64,000 nucleotides of DNA from Granulicella mallensis MP5ACTX8 (GTDB lineage: Bacteria; Acidobacteriota; Terriglobia; Terriglobales; Acidobacteriaceae), in assembly GCF_000178955.2 (NCBI RefSeq), contig NC_016631.1, forward strand, positions 186,001-250,000. The letters run 5' to 3'. Under the pieces are notes generated by a model, which worked only from the letters and a program-made list of their open reading frames with translations, made no database searches and had not been told where the DNA came from. Shown here in pieces: positions 43,622 to 52,631 of this stretch (positions are counted from its first letter, which is position 1; every line of letters begins with the position of its first letter). Both the position numbers and the translations under genes were made by a program.

Positions 43622-44137
43622 CTAACCCCGTGTCAATTTCGCAATCGACTCAGCCTCGTTAGGCCACTTCGCGATCAGCTCTTCGCGTGGCGCTGACTGG
43701 TAGTCCGCGAACTCGAAGCCGGGACTGACGGTGCACCCCAGCAGGGCAAAGCCTTCCGCCTGCAGTAGTCGTGAGCCCTGCCAGACGCCACGCGGGACGA
43801 GCACCTGCGGGCGCTGGCCCGCTGCGAGGTCCGGGCCGATGAGGATCGTCTCGCTGCGGCCGTCCGGATGAAGCTGCAGCATCTCCACCGCACCTCCCAG
43901 GTAATGGTGAAACACTTCATCGCTGGCGAGGCAGTGCATCTCGCTGAAGGTGTCCGGTTCGAGCAGGTAGTAGATCGCCGTCGAGGTGCTGCGTGGGCCG
44001 TTATAACGGTTGTCGCCAAACTGGCCTGCGGCGATCGTCTCGGTAGCGGCATAGGTCTGGACGAACCAACCGCCTTCGCCCTGAAGGGGCTCCAGGTTGA
44101 GGATCTCTTTTACTTTTTTTGCGCTAAGCGAACTCAT
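43622..44137 (-). CDS. Cupin_5 (DUF985) protein
   Basis: A 171-residue protein with the DUF985 cupin pattern: LNLEPLQGEGGWFVQTYA, then STAIYYLLEPDTFSEMH, DEVFHHYLGGAVEMLQLH, LVPRGVWQGSRLL and LLGCTVSPGFEFADY. The family is often annotated as epimerase-like or of unknown function; metal-binding His residues are in HHYLG and elsewhere. ATG 44137 begins at the domain boundary. It lies between the deaminase and permease genes on the opposite strand and converges with the deaminase gene, leaving only 7 nt between stops. Confidence 0.85.
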   Translation of the reverse strand: MSSLSAKKVKEILNLEPLQGEGGWFVQTYAATETIAAGQFGDNRYNGPRSTSTAIYYLLEPDTFSEMHCLASDEVFHHYLGGAVEMLQLHPDGRSETILIGPDLAAGQRPQVLVPRGVWQGSRLLQAEGFALLGCTVSPGFEFADYQSAPREELIAKWPNEAESIAKLTRG

Positions 44138-44226
44138 GGGGAAGCCTCGAACATCTCTCACGCTATTCTGAAGACCAACAGTCTTTTCTCGCAAATCTGA
44201 TCCACGAAGGGAACCCAGCAGCCTCA

Positions 44227-45534
44227 ATGCGCAGCCGCCTGGAGCACTACTTTCGTTTTGCCGAGCACTCCACCAACTGGCGCACCGAGGTGCTCGCCGG
44301 ACTGACCACGTTCATTACGATGGCGTACATCATCTTCGTGAACCCGTCGATCCTTTCCCAGACCGGGATGCCGCTGGCCGCCGTGACTACTTCCACCTGC
44401 CTCTGCGCGGCCTTCGGGTCGATCCTGATGGGTGCGCTCGCGAACTATCCGCTGGCTCTGGCGCCGGGCATGGGGCTGAATGCGTACTTCACCTATACCG
44501 TCGTCAAGGGGATGGGAGTGCCGTGGCAGACGGCGCTGGGCGCGGTGTTTCTCTCCGGGGTGGTCTTTCTGCTGCTGACCTTCGGCGGCATTCGGCAGCG
44601 GCTCATCAGCGCGATTCCGTATCAACTGCATGCGGCGGTTGCGGGCGGCATCGGCTTGTTCATCGCCTTCATCGGTCTGCGCAACTCGGGCATCATCGTG
44701 CCCAGCGCGGCGACGACGGTCACGCTCGGCAACCTGCACTCTCCCTCCACGCTGCTGGCTATCTTCGGAATTATCTTGATCTCCGTGCTGCAGGCCTATC
44801 GCGTAAAGGCGTCGATGCTGATTGGTGTGCTGGGGACGATGCTGGTGGGCATCCTCTGCCACCAGGTGCACTGGCATCCTTCGACCTTCAATCCACTCGC
44901 GATCCGTGAGACGGCCTTCCACCTGGATCTACGCGGTGCGCTCAGGATGAATGCGCTGGAGATCATCTTCGTCTTCCTGTTCGTCGACCTCTTCGACAAC
45001 ATCGGGACGCTCGTTGCCGTCACCGAACGCGCCGGGTTGATTGCGGAAGACCACACGATTCCAAGGCTGGATAAGATCTTCTTCGCCGACGCCACATCGA
45101 CGGTTGTGGGCGCGCTCGCTGGAACCTCGACGGTGACGAGCTACATCGAAAGCTCCGCCGGAGTGGCCGCGGGTGGGCGCACGGGGGTGACGGCGATTAC
45201 GACCGGTCTGCTCTTCCTCGTAGCGATCTTCGTCGCGCCGGTGGTTGGGGCTATTCCTGACTTTGCGACCGCACCGGCCCTGATCCTGGTGGGCGCGCTG
45301 ATGGTCGCAGGCTCCGCTCGCATCGACTGGGAGGAGCCGCGCGTCGCGGTCCCGGCCTTCCTCACGCTCGTGACCATTCCGCTGACGTACTCCATTGCGA
45401 CCGGGCTTTCGTTCGGCATCATCAGCTTTGCGGTGCTGGAGCTGGCGACGGGCCGTGGACGCCGCCAGCACTGGATGCTCTACGTCCTGGCGCTGCTCTT
45501 CCTGGCCCGTTTCATCTACCTGCATGCGGGATAA
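44227..45534 (+). CDS. NCS2 family (AzgA-type) purine/pyrimidine base permease
   Basis: A 435-residue transporter with ~12-14 helices. The AzgA-subfamily pattern is clear: NWRTEVLAGLTTFITMAYI, NPSILSQTGMP, then ALAPGMGLNAYFTY and FLFVDLFDNIGTLVAVTERAG, and later GALAGTSTVTSYIESSAGVA. The family imports adenine, guanine, hypoxanthine or related bases with protons. The nearby cytosine-deaminase gene fits base salvage. The ATG at 44227 is 90 nt from the divergent cupin start. Confidence 0.9.
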   Translation: MRSRLEHYFRFAEHSTNWRTEVLAGLTTFITMAYIIFVNPSILSQTGMPLAAVTTSTCLCAAFGSILMGALANYPLALAPGMGLNAYFTYTVVKGMGVPWQTALGAVFLSGVVFLLLTFGGIRQRLISAIPYQLHAAVAGGIGLFIAFIGLRNSGIIVPSAATTVTLGNLHSPSTLLAIFGIILISVLQAYRVKASMLIGVLGTMLVGILCHQVHWHPSTFNPLAIRETAFHLDLRGALRMNALEIIFVFLFVDLFDNIGTLVAVTERAGLIAEDHTIPRLDKIFFADATSTVVGALAGTSTVTSYIESSAGVAAGGRTGVTAITTGLLFLVAIFVAPVVGAIPDFATAPALILVGALMVAGSARIDWEEPRVAVPAFLTLVTIPLTYSIATGLSFGIISFAVLELATGRGRRQHWMLYVLALLFLARFIYLHAG

Positions 45535-45640
45535 ATTAGTCTGACAGTCATCAACCGGTGCAGCCTCGTATGAAAGTCTGCATCCAACTCATGAAGACGC
45601 GCCGCCTTCTGGCTTGTGCGTCTTCCCTAGGAGAAAAGCA

Positions 45641-46069
45641 ATGGACCGCAAAGCAACGGCAGTTTGGCACGGCGATTTGAAGGCCGGCAAGGGCAGCATC
45701 AGCACGCAGAGCAACACCCTCAAGGATGCGCAGTACAGCTTCAAGACGCGCTTTGAAGACGGCGTAGGCACCAACCCGGAAGAACTGATTGCTGCAGCCC
45801 ATGCGGGCTGCTTCACCATGGCTTTCAGCAACGAACTCGCGACAGCGGGTCATACCGCCGATACGGTAGAGACCACGGCTGTCGTCACCCTGTCGATGAC
45901 GGCGCCGGAAGGCCCCACCGTCACGAAGATCCTCCTCACCACCCGAGCCACGGTTCCGGGCATCGATAAGGAAACCTTCGACACCATCGCTAAGAAGGCC
46001 AAAGAAGGCTGCCCGATCTCGCGCCTGCTGAAGGCCGCTGAGATTACCCTGGACGCGCAGTTGGTCTAG
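45641..46069 (+). CDS. OsmC family peroxiredoxin
   Basis: A 142-residue OsmC/Ohr-fold protein. The N-terminal strand region (KATAVWHGDLKAGKGSIS) and SYSF-like segment are followed by GTNPEELIAAAHAGCFTMA, with the first catalytic Cys (about residue 59). The second is in AKEGCPISRLL (about 126). It reduces organic hydroperoxides. ATG 45641 is supported by a TAGGAG Shine-Dalgarno at 45628-45633. A strong hairpin terminator follows (46089-46119). Confidence 0.9.
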   Translation: MDRKATAVWHGDLKAGKGSISTQSNTLKDAQYSFKTRFEDGVGTNPEELIAAAHAGCFTMAFSNELATAGHTADTVETTAVVTLSMTAPEGPTVTKILLTTRATVPGIDKETFDTIAKKAKEGCPISRLLKAAEITLDAQLV

Positions 46070-46088
46070 GTCTTTACAAAGACGATGT

Positions 46089-46119
46089 AAAAGGGCGCTC
46101 CCTCAGGGAGCGCCCTTTT
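46089..46119 (+). terminator. Rho-independent terminator after osmC-like gene
   Basis: AAAGGGCGCTCCCT and AGGGAGCGCCCTTT form a perfect 14-bp stem with a single-base loop, and the distal arm ends in TTTT. It lies ~20 nt after the stop and could also serve the convergent YIP1 gene. Confidence 0.9.
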
Positions 46120-46161
46120 GCCTTCATCCGCAATCCTTCAACGAGGTGCGGGTATTCGTTG

Positions 46162-46905
46162 TTAGCTGGTGACTGCCGTGATTCCAGTGAAGATGAGCAG
46201 CATCAGGAACCACCATCCAACGATGATGGTTGCGGCCTGAGCCATACTCTTGCGCGCGACGATCGCCATGCCGATGACCAGCAGTGCCAGCGCCCAAAGG
46301 CCGAACACATCGAAAAAGCTGCCTGCGACTCTCAGGGCTGGTGATGAACCCTGAAGGAAGTAACCGAGGTTCGTCCCGACAGGATTCTGGATATCGAAGC
46401 TCTCAGTGCCAACCCCTGCAAAGAGAAAAATGATGGTCAGTAACGAGATGAAGAGACGTGGCAGACCTGAGTACATGATGACGGCGAAGACCTGACCGAA
46501 GGTCGTTTTTGCGCCCAGTCCAAAGTTGAAGGATCCCCAGAGCACCAGGGCTTCAAGCGCTATCACGAGGAGGAAGGGGATGCAGGCGCCATACGTAAAG
46601 GCACGTGTGAATTTGGCTCCTGCATGCAGCCTGGCAGCCTGTTGCGCCGGCGGCAACTGCTGGAACTGTTCCGCGGCCGCGGGGGTTTTCGTCATCTGGT
46701 GTTCTGTAATGCTTTCGAAGCCGATCTTCTTGTCCATGGCGAAACAGGAGGCGACAGTGGCAAGAACCAGCAGAATAAAGGGCAGCCACCAACTGGTGTT
46801 GCGTAGGATATCGGTAAAGGTTTTGGAGGGCGCGATAAAGGTGTCCACCACGCGCTCAACCTGAGAGAGTGCGGGGGCTTCGGGCAGAGGGGCGGCATCG
46901 GTCAT
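46162..46905 (-). CDS. YIP1 family membrane protein
   Basis: A 247-residue protein with about five transmembrane helices (about 40-58, 105-125, 135-165, 190-212 and 220-242). The N-terminal VERVVDTFIAPSKTFTDILRN is the typical YIP1 entry segment. Bacterial members have no established function. An AAGGAG Shine-Dalgarno lies ~10 nt before the ATG. It converges with the OsmC gene. Confidence 0.8.
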   Translation of the reverse strand: MTDAAPLPEAPALSQVERVVDTFIAPSKTFTDILRNTSWWLPFILLVLATVASCFAMDKKIGFESITEHQMTKTPAAAEQFQQLPPAQQAARLHAGAKFTRAFTYGACIPFLLVIALEALVLWGSFNFGLGAKTTFGQVFAVIMYSGLPRLFISLLTIIFLFAGVGTESFDIQNPVGTNLGYFLQGSSPALRVAGSFFDVFGLWALALLVIGMAIVARKSMAQAATIIVGWWFLMLLIFTGITAVTS

Positions 46906-47095
46906 GAGACAGGGGCTCCTTCAGGGGGGTGTTGGACGATTGACTGCAAGTGTACGCGAAGGAGCAGCGGTCTGGAAGACCTCAATCTTTGGTGGCGCGG
47001 CCCAGGGAGAGACGCATCATTGTGGCGAGCGATAACCCTCGGCAGCATGTTTGTTGAGGCTCACATAGCTTTTGTTTTGCGTCTCCCCACGGAAT

Positions 47096-47316
47096 CGTCA
47101 TCCTGAGCGAAGCGTCCCAGCTTTTGGGGACGCGAAGTCGAAGGACCCCGAGAGTTGCTATCTTGCCCATGTCCTTCGCACCTTTTCTACCTCCAAGGCT
47201 CGCGCCCGGACGTTTGCGGTGGAAAAGGTCCCGACACCCCTGGGTAAGGTCAGGTTCTTCGGGGTCCTTCGACTCCGCACCTCGCAAAAACGCGAGGCGC
47301 TACGCTCAGGATGACG
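47096..47316. repeat. Inverted-repeat element, GTCATCCTGAGC class, copy 3
   Basis: It begins CGTCATCCTGAGCGAAGCG and ends CTACGCTCAGGATGACG, with GAAGTCGAAGGACCCCGAGA mirrored by TCGGGGTCCTTCGACTCCG. The core has CGGTGGAAAAGGT and TTCTACCTCCAAGG. It occupies the gap 46906-47366, which otherwise holds no gene I can support; short frames there run through the repeat. Confidence 0.85.
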
Positions 47317-47366
47317 ATTCTGTGGGAAGACGCAAAATAGGTGATTCGTTGTTGTGATGGCGCTCT

Positions 47367-48686
47367 CTACCCCTCGCCCAGCACCTGCTGTGCCGCACGC
47401 AGGCCGCTGCGGAGCGCCGCATGCACCGTTCCCCAATTCCCGGTCGTGTCGGTATGCTCTCCCGCGAAGAAGAGAGTATCCACCTCCGGCTGGGTCATCG
47501 CTGTAGGAGCATCCATCGCACCGGCAGGAACGTAGCTGTAGGCTCCGCGTGCGAAGGGATCGTTGGACCAGTCATGAGTGTGCGTCTCCAGGAGAGAAGC
47601 GTGCACCAGGGCTTCGTCCATCGAGAAGACCTCCGCGAGGGCTGTGCAGGCCTCACGGCCCAGCTCCTCCGCGCTCTTGCCTTCAAGCAGTTTGGCGCGA
47701 GGCCCTCCCACCCAGCCGGTCAGCGTAGGAGACGCCTCCGGTTCAGGATGCGGTGTCCACCAGACGGCGGGCAGACGCTTTGAGGTGAAGAGGAAACTCA
47801 TCGTTTGCAGACTTACGGCATCGAGGGCAGGCGATTGCTCCCACCAGCGCTCGCGGAAGACCAGCGTAAAGCGAACGGCGTGGCCCATCTCCAACCGCCG
47901 CGCTTGTGAGATAGCCGCGGGTTCCGGCGTGATGTGCAAGGCAGCCTCGCCGTTGACGCGTTGCAAAACGCCGAGGGGCAGCGTGACGATGCACTGCTTC
48001 GCGCGCAGCGTGCCCTGGGTCGTTTCGACTTCAACGCTATGTGCGCTCCACCGGATAGCGAGGACCTCGGTGTTGAGCCGCACATCGCCGCCAAGCTCTT
48101 TGACGCGGCCAGCCAGGTACTCCGCGAGCTGCGCATAGCCTCCGCGAAGATGCCAGGCACGGTCGCCCTCGATGGCGTCCTCTGCCTTCTGCTGTACTCC
48201 CAGAGAGCGTATGCCGATTTTGTGCGCGTCGGCGGCGTTGAAGCCTTCGACGTAGCCCAGCAACGCGGGGCGATCTTCTTCGGCAACCTCGCTGGTGGCA
48301 AGCCAGTCGGTAAAGGAGACATCCTCGCCTGCAAAGTCTTCGAGTTCTTCCAGCGGCGCAAACATCTCCTCGTCCTGCGGGTCGTCCTCGATCAGACCCC
48401 CATCCCATTCCTCGCGCAGCATCGTGCCGTCGCGTTCGGTGGTCTGCGCTTCACACTCTGCGAGAAGCGCCCACAGCTCAGGAGCACGTCCGTGGACGAA
48501 CTCCGCGCCGAGTTCAACGATGCCTCCGCCTGCGCTCACTCGCGTAAGCAGACGCCCACCCACGCGATCGCGAGCCTCCAGTACATTGGCCCGTATGCCG
48601 CGCTCGCCCAGGGCGCGTGCTGCTGCGAGCCCGGCGATACCGGCTCCAAGAATTAGAACGTCGTTATCTTTTGTCTCATCGCGCAT
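47367..48686 (-). CDS. Flavin-dependent amine oxidase family protein
   Basis: A 439-residue flavoprotein. It has the Rossmann FAD motif LILGAGIAGLAAARAL near the N-terminus and the following RDRVGGRLLT (RxGGR) motif. FFAGEHTDTTGNWGTVHAALRSG near the C-terminus (in segments) is the second FAD-contacting region typical of monoamine/polyamine oxidases. No signal peptide is apparent. The amine substrate is unknown. ATG 48686 is chosen; it starts 17 nt after the stop of the pectate-lyase gene on the same strand, so co-transcription is possible. Confidence 0.87.
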   Translation of the reverse strand: MRDETKDNDVLILGAGIAGLAAARALGERGIRANVLEARDRVGGRLLTRVSAGGGIVELGAEFVHGRAPELWALLAECEAQTTERDGTMLREEWDGGLIEDDPQDEEMFAPLEELEDFAGEDVSFTDWLATSEVAEEDRPALLGYVEGFNAADAHKIGIRSLGVQQKAEDAIEGDRAWHLRGGYAQLAEYLAGRVKELGGDVRLNTEVLAIRWSAHSVEVETTQGTLRAKQCIVTLPLGVLQRVNGEAALHITPEPAAISQARRLEMGHAVRFTLVFRERWWEQSPALDAVSLQTMSFLFTSKRLPAVWWTPHPEPEASPTLTGWVGGPRAKLLEGKSAEELGREACTALAEVFSMDEALVHASLLETHTHDWSNDPFARGAYSYVPAGAMDAPTAMTQPEVDTLFFAGEHTDTTGNWGTVHAALRSGLRAAQQVLGEG

Positions 48687-48702
48687 GAACGATTGGATGC
48701 GT

Positions 48703-50073
48703 TCATTTCGCTGAATGTGCGGGCTTCCATGTAGCGTATGCCTGGAGCGTCTTCTCCGGCCCATTGCCGTACCACGCGTAGCCGTTGCGCCGTTCGAGTG
48801 TGAGGTCCATCACGTCGTCATGGATTGTCTTGTCGCGATCGCCGAAGATCGGTTTGCCGGTCGTCAGTGAGTAGTACCGCGCCCACAGCGGACCCGCGCC
48901 CGGCGAGGCCGTCAGTTTGCGTCCCCCTGGAGTGTTTCGTCCGCCACTCCACTCGTAGCCCATGATCTTGTGGGCCTCGAACCATGCGGCAGCCGCGTCT
49001 ACGGAACGCACAACGGCAGGAGAAGGATGGCTGAGCGACATCAGGTACTCCATCACACTGGCCGATTCGCCTGAACTAAGCGCCTCCGGCTCGAAGTTGC
49101 GCGCGGCGACAGGGGCCAGCGTCAGCGGATCATGCTGCTGCGCCCAGACGGCGAGGACGGTGCCCCTGCCATCCGCCGCAGGCACACGGACCTGCGTTGC
49201 GAGGATGCATTGAAGCGCCCTGGCCACGGCTGCCTTGGCCTTTACACGTAAGGCTGTGGGAACGAAGCTGTAGTCCTCCATTGGCTGCTGCGAATCCGCC
49301 GCGCCCGCTTCCTTGCCGGCAGCAGCGCGCTCGCCCCTTGCCGCCAGCGTTAACACCTGGGCCGACTCCGTTACGGCATCGTCGTTGAAGGTGATCGCGT
49401 CGTGATAGCCACCTTCCAGGGGCCAGACCTGTGGCCATCCGCCGTTCGGGAACTGCGCCTGCAACAGGTACTTGATTCCGCGCAGAGCCGCGGCACGATA
49501 GGCATCGCCCTCATGTCCGGGCAGTGCCGCCGAGAGCTCCGCAAGAAAGTGCAGCTCGGTGTTGGTGGCGTCGTTGTCGAGCGTGCCGACATAGTGCCAC
49601 TTCTCATCGGCGGCCTGATCGAAGTCGCCCGGCCCACTGCCGACCGGCGCAAGGTTCGCCGTGGCATAGCTCTGTCCACGCAGCCGCGCGGAGGCGCTCA
49701 TATCGAGGTTCTTCGACCAGCCTCCTGCCGCCGTCTGGAACGACAGGATGACATCGCCGATGTGTCGCGCCTCCTCGCTCTTGTAGAAATCAGGTGAGCG
49801 ATGCAGCGGAATCGATCTGGCCGAAAAATACTGTTTCGGCAGCGGGGGTATCTCTTCCAGGCCCTCGCGCTCTGTGGCCAGCGCAGCCTTATCGGCGCGC
49901 ATCTGCTCCGCGGATCGCTTCAGGTAGTCGAGCCACGGCCCGCGCTGCGCCGCTGGAAGCGCCATTACACGGGCTTCGGTCAAAGCTTCGGCAGGCTTGC
50001 TCGTGCCAATGACCGAAGCATGCAGGGGCAGCAGAACAAAGAGAAAAAGGGTAAGGGAGCGCACGGACAACAT
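48703..50073 (-). CDS. Pectate lyase, family PL10
   Basis: A 456-residue secreted enzyme. A signal peptide ends near ASVIG (about residue 20). The body has PL10 features: ILSFQTAAGGWSKNLDMS, then DNDATNTELHFLAEL, KYLLQAQFPNGGWPQVWPL and HDAITFNDDAVTE, and finally GRNTPGGRKL and RRNGYAWYGNGPEKTLQ. The Asp-rich DNDATNTE and the NDD segments form the calcium and catalytic region in known enzymes. It cleaves polygalacturonate by beta-elimination, suggesting use of plant-derived pectin. No other pectin gene is nearby. Confidence 0.9.
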   Translation of the reverse strand: MLSVRSLTLFLFVLLPLHASVIGTSKPAEALTEARVMALPAAQRGPWLDYLKRSAEQMRADKAALATEREGLEEIPPLPKQYFSARSIPLHRSPDFYKSEEARHIGDVILSFQTAAGGWSKNLDMSASARLRGQSYATANLAPVGSGPGDFDQAADEKWHYVGTLDNDATNTELHFLAELSAALPGHEGDAYRAAALRGIKYLLQAQFPNGGWPQVWPLEGGYHDAITFNDDAVTESAQVLTLAARGERAAAGKEAGAADSQQPMEDYSFVPTALRVKAKAAVARALQCILATQVRVPAADGRGTVLAVWAQQHDPLTLAPVAARNFEPEALSSGESASVMEYLMSLSHPSPAVVRSVDAAAAWFEAHKIMGYEWSGGRNTPGGRKLTASPGAGPLWARYYSLTTGKPIFGDRDKTIHDDVMDLTLERRNGYAWYGNGPEKTLQAYATWKPAHSAK

Positions 50074-50111
50074 CCTACGCCTGTCTTACAGGATTAAGCC
50101 AAGGAGAAAGT

Positions 50112-50391
50112 GCGAGTGGTAAGTGGCAAGTGGTAAGTGGTAAGTGGTAAGTGGCAAGTACAGTGCTTTTGTTTTTCTGGTTGTCATTCCGAGCGTAGCG
50201 AGTGAACCTGCTGTCTCCCGCTCTTCGCAAGTTTCACCACGAACGTTATGCTCCAGCGCAAGATTTATGTTTTGGGCAACACAAAAAACGGGAGACCGCA
50301 GGTTCATCGGCTGCGCCTCGGAATGACAACCAGAAAGACAAGAGCAACAACGAAAGCACTGCACTTCTCACTTCTCACTTGCCACTAGCAC
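50112..50391. repeat. Nested repeat: AAGTGGT hairpin around a GTCATTCC inverted repeat
   Basis: Tandem AAGTGGT/AAGTGGC units at 50115-50160 are mirrored by CACTTCT/CACTTGCCACT units at 50361-50385. Inside lie GGTTGTCATTCCGAGCG (50179) and CGGAATGACAACCAG (50319-50333), the ends of another repeat class that is also found at 52632-53136. The inner part has ACCTGCTGTCTCCCG on the left and CGGGAGACCGCAGGT on the right. The gap 50074-50391 holds no supported gene. Confidence 0.8.
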
Positions 50392-51177
50392 CTAGTCAAG
50401 CCGCACCAGATAAGGCAACGCCGCCGGATCGGGTGTGCCGATCCAGTCGGCGATCTCGGCGGCCTGGGTCTTGCTGTGTTGCACTGGGTCGATCCGCACC
50501 CAGAAGCCGGTGGGGCCGGAGAATTCGGTGACTTTTGCCGTGTTGTACCGGTGCAGCAGTCCGGCCTTTAGGTCGAGTGCATCGCCCTCTGTCTTGAACG
50601 CGCCGGTCTGCACACACCACCTGCCCTCGGGGTCGGGGCTTGCATGAGCAAAGGCCTCAACCTTCACCTTCGCCACGCCCGCACGATAGATCCCAACGGC
50701 TTTAGCTGCACCCATGGAGAGGTCCAGTACGCGGCCGGGCGCAAACGGCCCGCGATCGGTGATCCGGACCAGCACCTGTTGGCCGGTGGCAAGGTTGGTC
50801 ACGCGCACCGTTGAGCCCATCGGCAGAGTGCGGTGAGCGGCGGTCATCTCGTTCTGGTCGAAGATCGTGCCGTCGGCGGCAGCGTGGTGGTGATAGATCG
50901 TGCCATACCAGCTTGCGGTGCCCTCTTCGGTAAAGACAGGCCTGCCGCTGGTGTCGTCAAAGAAGCCCTTAGGAGCGCTGGAGGCCTCTTTTTTGAGGTC
51001 GATGGGCGGTTCGGTGGAGGCCGTGCTCGTAGTCGAACGATGCGAGTTCACGGGTGGCGGCGGAGGCTGATAAGCAACGGTCGTCCTATGGTGACACCCC
51101 GCCATGAGGAGAGAAGCAAGCGCCATCATGGCGAACGTTGCCGCCCTGCGGCCAAGGTCTGCGCGCAGTTTCTTCAT
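50392..51177 (-). CDS. rlpA: RlpA family septal ring lytic transglycosylase with SPOR-like domain
   Basis: A 261-residue lipoprotein (lipobox LMAGC, Cys 28). The double-psi beta-barrel of RlpA is at about 85-180: EEGTASWYGTIYHHHAAADG, MTAAHRTLPMGSTVRVTNL and VRITDRGPFAPGRVLDLS, including the catalytic Asp and the His. The C-terminal ~75 residues (WCVQTGAFKTEGDALDLKA) look like a SPOR peptidoglycan-binding domain. It cleaves denuded glycan strands at the septum. The start overlaps the upstream small gene by 4 bases (ATGA). Confidence 0.88.
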   Translation of the reverse strand: MKKLRADLGRRAATFAMMALASLLMAGCHHRTTVAYQPPPPPVNSHRSTTSTASTEPPIDLKKEASSAPKGFFDDTSGRPVFTEEGTASWYGTIYHHHAAADGTIFDQNEMTAAHRTLPMGSTVRVTNLATGQQVLVRITDRGPFAPGRVLDLSMGAAKAVGIYRAGVAKVKVEAFAHASPDPEGRWCVQTGAFKTEGDALDLKAGLLHRYNTAKVTEFSGPTGFWVRIDPVQHSKTQAAEIADWIGTPDPAALPYLVRLD

Positions 51178-51455
51178 CGCGTCTCTCCCTTGGATTCTCT
51201 GGAGTTGCCGGATTCGCTGGTTTCGCTGCCTGGATTGGAGCGCTTGCTGTCGTCCATGTGTTCCGCGAGTTGTTGCAGCCGGCTCGCGGCGCTGCGCAGG
51301 GCAGTCGAGCCGTTGCGGCGAACCTCGGGAACGACCTCGTCATCGATGAACCGCACGACGCGCCGCAGCTCCTCCTGAAACTCATCGCGAAGCCGTGCGC
51401 CGGTCTCTGCGACCCGCTCTTCCCAGGGACGTTTTGTTCCGCTTTGCTGCTCCAT
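51174..51455 (-). CDS. Small charged helical protein upstream of rlpA
   Basis: A 93-residue protein whose stop overlaps the rlpA start (ATGA). It is almost entirely helical and charged (ERVAETGARLRDEFQEELRR, then VIDDEVVPEVRRNGSTALRS-like segments), with a Ser/Asn/Glu-rich tail. There is no signal peptide or membrane helix. I do not recognise the family. The coupling to rlpA argues that it is real. A frame on the same strand up to 51538 is out of phase with it and was not chosen. Confidence 0.6.
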   Translation of the reverse strand: MEQQSGTKRPWEERVAETGARLRDEFQEELRRVVRFIDDEVVPEVRRNGSTALRSAASRLQQLAEHMDDSKRSNPGSETSESGNSRESKGETR

Positions 51456-51696
51456 TGGCCCATACCCCTCGCGTCGGCAACGCTTCCTCTTCGATGATTC
51501 GTTCGTGCAAGCGGAGAGTCAACGTCATTGCGGGACACAGTGCCTAGCTGGTAACGACCCTGCTTTGTCTATCAGCTAACGTATCCAAATACAACCGCAT
51601 GGGGGCCGAAGGCGTCCTTTTATAAAGAGCCCCATCACCGGCGGGGCAAGACTGCCGTTTCAGTGCAGCCGTTGGCCGGAAGAACGGAAGGGCTCG

Positions 51697-52572
51697 ATGA
51701 ACTTGAATTTGCGTAGCTGGAGTATTTCTTTTTTTGTTCCAGCGCTGTTCGGCACAGTATTGGTAGCAGGGCCAGGCACGGCACAAGGTCAGGATCGGAT
51801 CTTCTCTCCGGGCGCAGCTCGAACAGAGACGATGTTGCTGGCTTCTTCTGACTCAGCGAAAGAGTTCTTCAAGTCGGTCGCCGTCTCCGATGCCGTATCG
51901 AGCAGTAGCGACGATACGGAGGATCTGCCTGACGCCCCCAGCGCGGTTGCTCTTCGTGAGCCGGTCTCCGCACCTCGGGGCCAGGTGGAGAGTACGCATG
52001 TCGCTTCGACGCTGACGAAAAACATCCCCGCCGGATGGACGGCACAGCCCCTGACGACGCGTCAACAGGTCGTACTTGGCATCCATAACCTTTACTCGCC
52101 ACGAGGCATTGCCGGGATGGTATTTGCGGCAGGCTACTCGCAACTGGCCAACGGCCAGCCGAACTACGGCAGCGACACGGATGCCTTTAAAAAGCGGTTG
52201 GGAGCGGTGGTTCTTCGTGACACCACAGAATCTCTGTTCGCGGATGCGATCCTCGCTCCCATGCTGCATGAGGATAGCCGCTACTATGTGCAGGGGCCGC
52301 AGCACAACTTTTTCTACCGCATAGCGTACGCGGCATCACGTCCGCTGATTACGCGTACGGATAGCGGAGACTCCACGGTCAATGGCTCCCTGTTGCTGGG
52401 GTATGCCGCGTCCAGTGTGCTGACGAACGCTTCCTATCCAAGCATCAACAGAAACTTTCACGATACGGCTTCCACCTATGGCGGGTCGCTGGGTGGCGCA
52501 GCTCTCGGTTTCCTCCTCAACGAATTTCATGATGAGGTATTGCAGACACTGCATCTCGAGAAGAAAGATTAG
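51697..52572 (+). CDS. Exported protein of unknown function with LPDAPSA motif
   Basis: A 291-residue protein with a signal peptide (about 1-31; cleavage near AQG). A Ser/Asp-rich linker with DLPDAPSAVALRE follows, and then a domain of ~190 residues rich in Gly, Ala and aromatic residues: QQVVLGIHNLYSPRGIAGMV, LEDSRYYVQGPQHNFFYR-like and GGSLGGAALGFLLNEFHD. The second half may hold short hydrophobic or amphipathic strands, as in outer-membrane proteins. I recall similar exported proteins with DLPDAPSA in Terriglobia; no function is known. The stop is followed by a long repeat block. Confidence 0.65.
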   Translation: MNLNLRSWSISFFVPALFGTVLVAGPGTAQGQDRIFSPGAARTETMLLASSDSAKEFFKSVAVSDAVSSSSDDTEDLPDAPSAVALREPVSAPRGQVESTHVASTLTKNIPAGWTAQPLTTRQQVVLGIHNLYSPRGIAGMVFAAGYSQLANGQPNYGSDTDAFKKRLGAVVLRDTTESLFADAILAPMLHEDSRYYVQGPQHNFFYRIAYAASRPLITRTDSGDSTVNGSLLLGYAASSVLTNASYPSINRNFHDTASTYGGSLGGAALGFLLNEFHDEVLQTLHLEKKD

Positions 52573-52631
52573 AGCAGCTGTCCGTTCTTCTGGTTGCCGT
52601 TGCCTTTGCTGTTGTTTTTGTTGTTGCTTTT

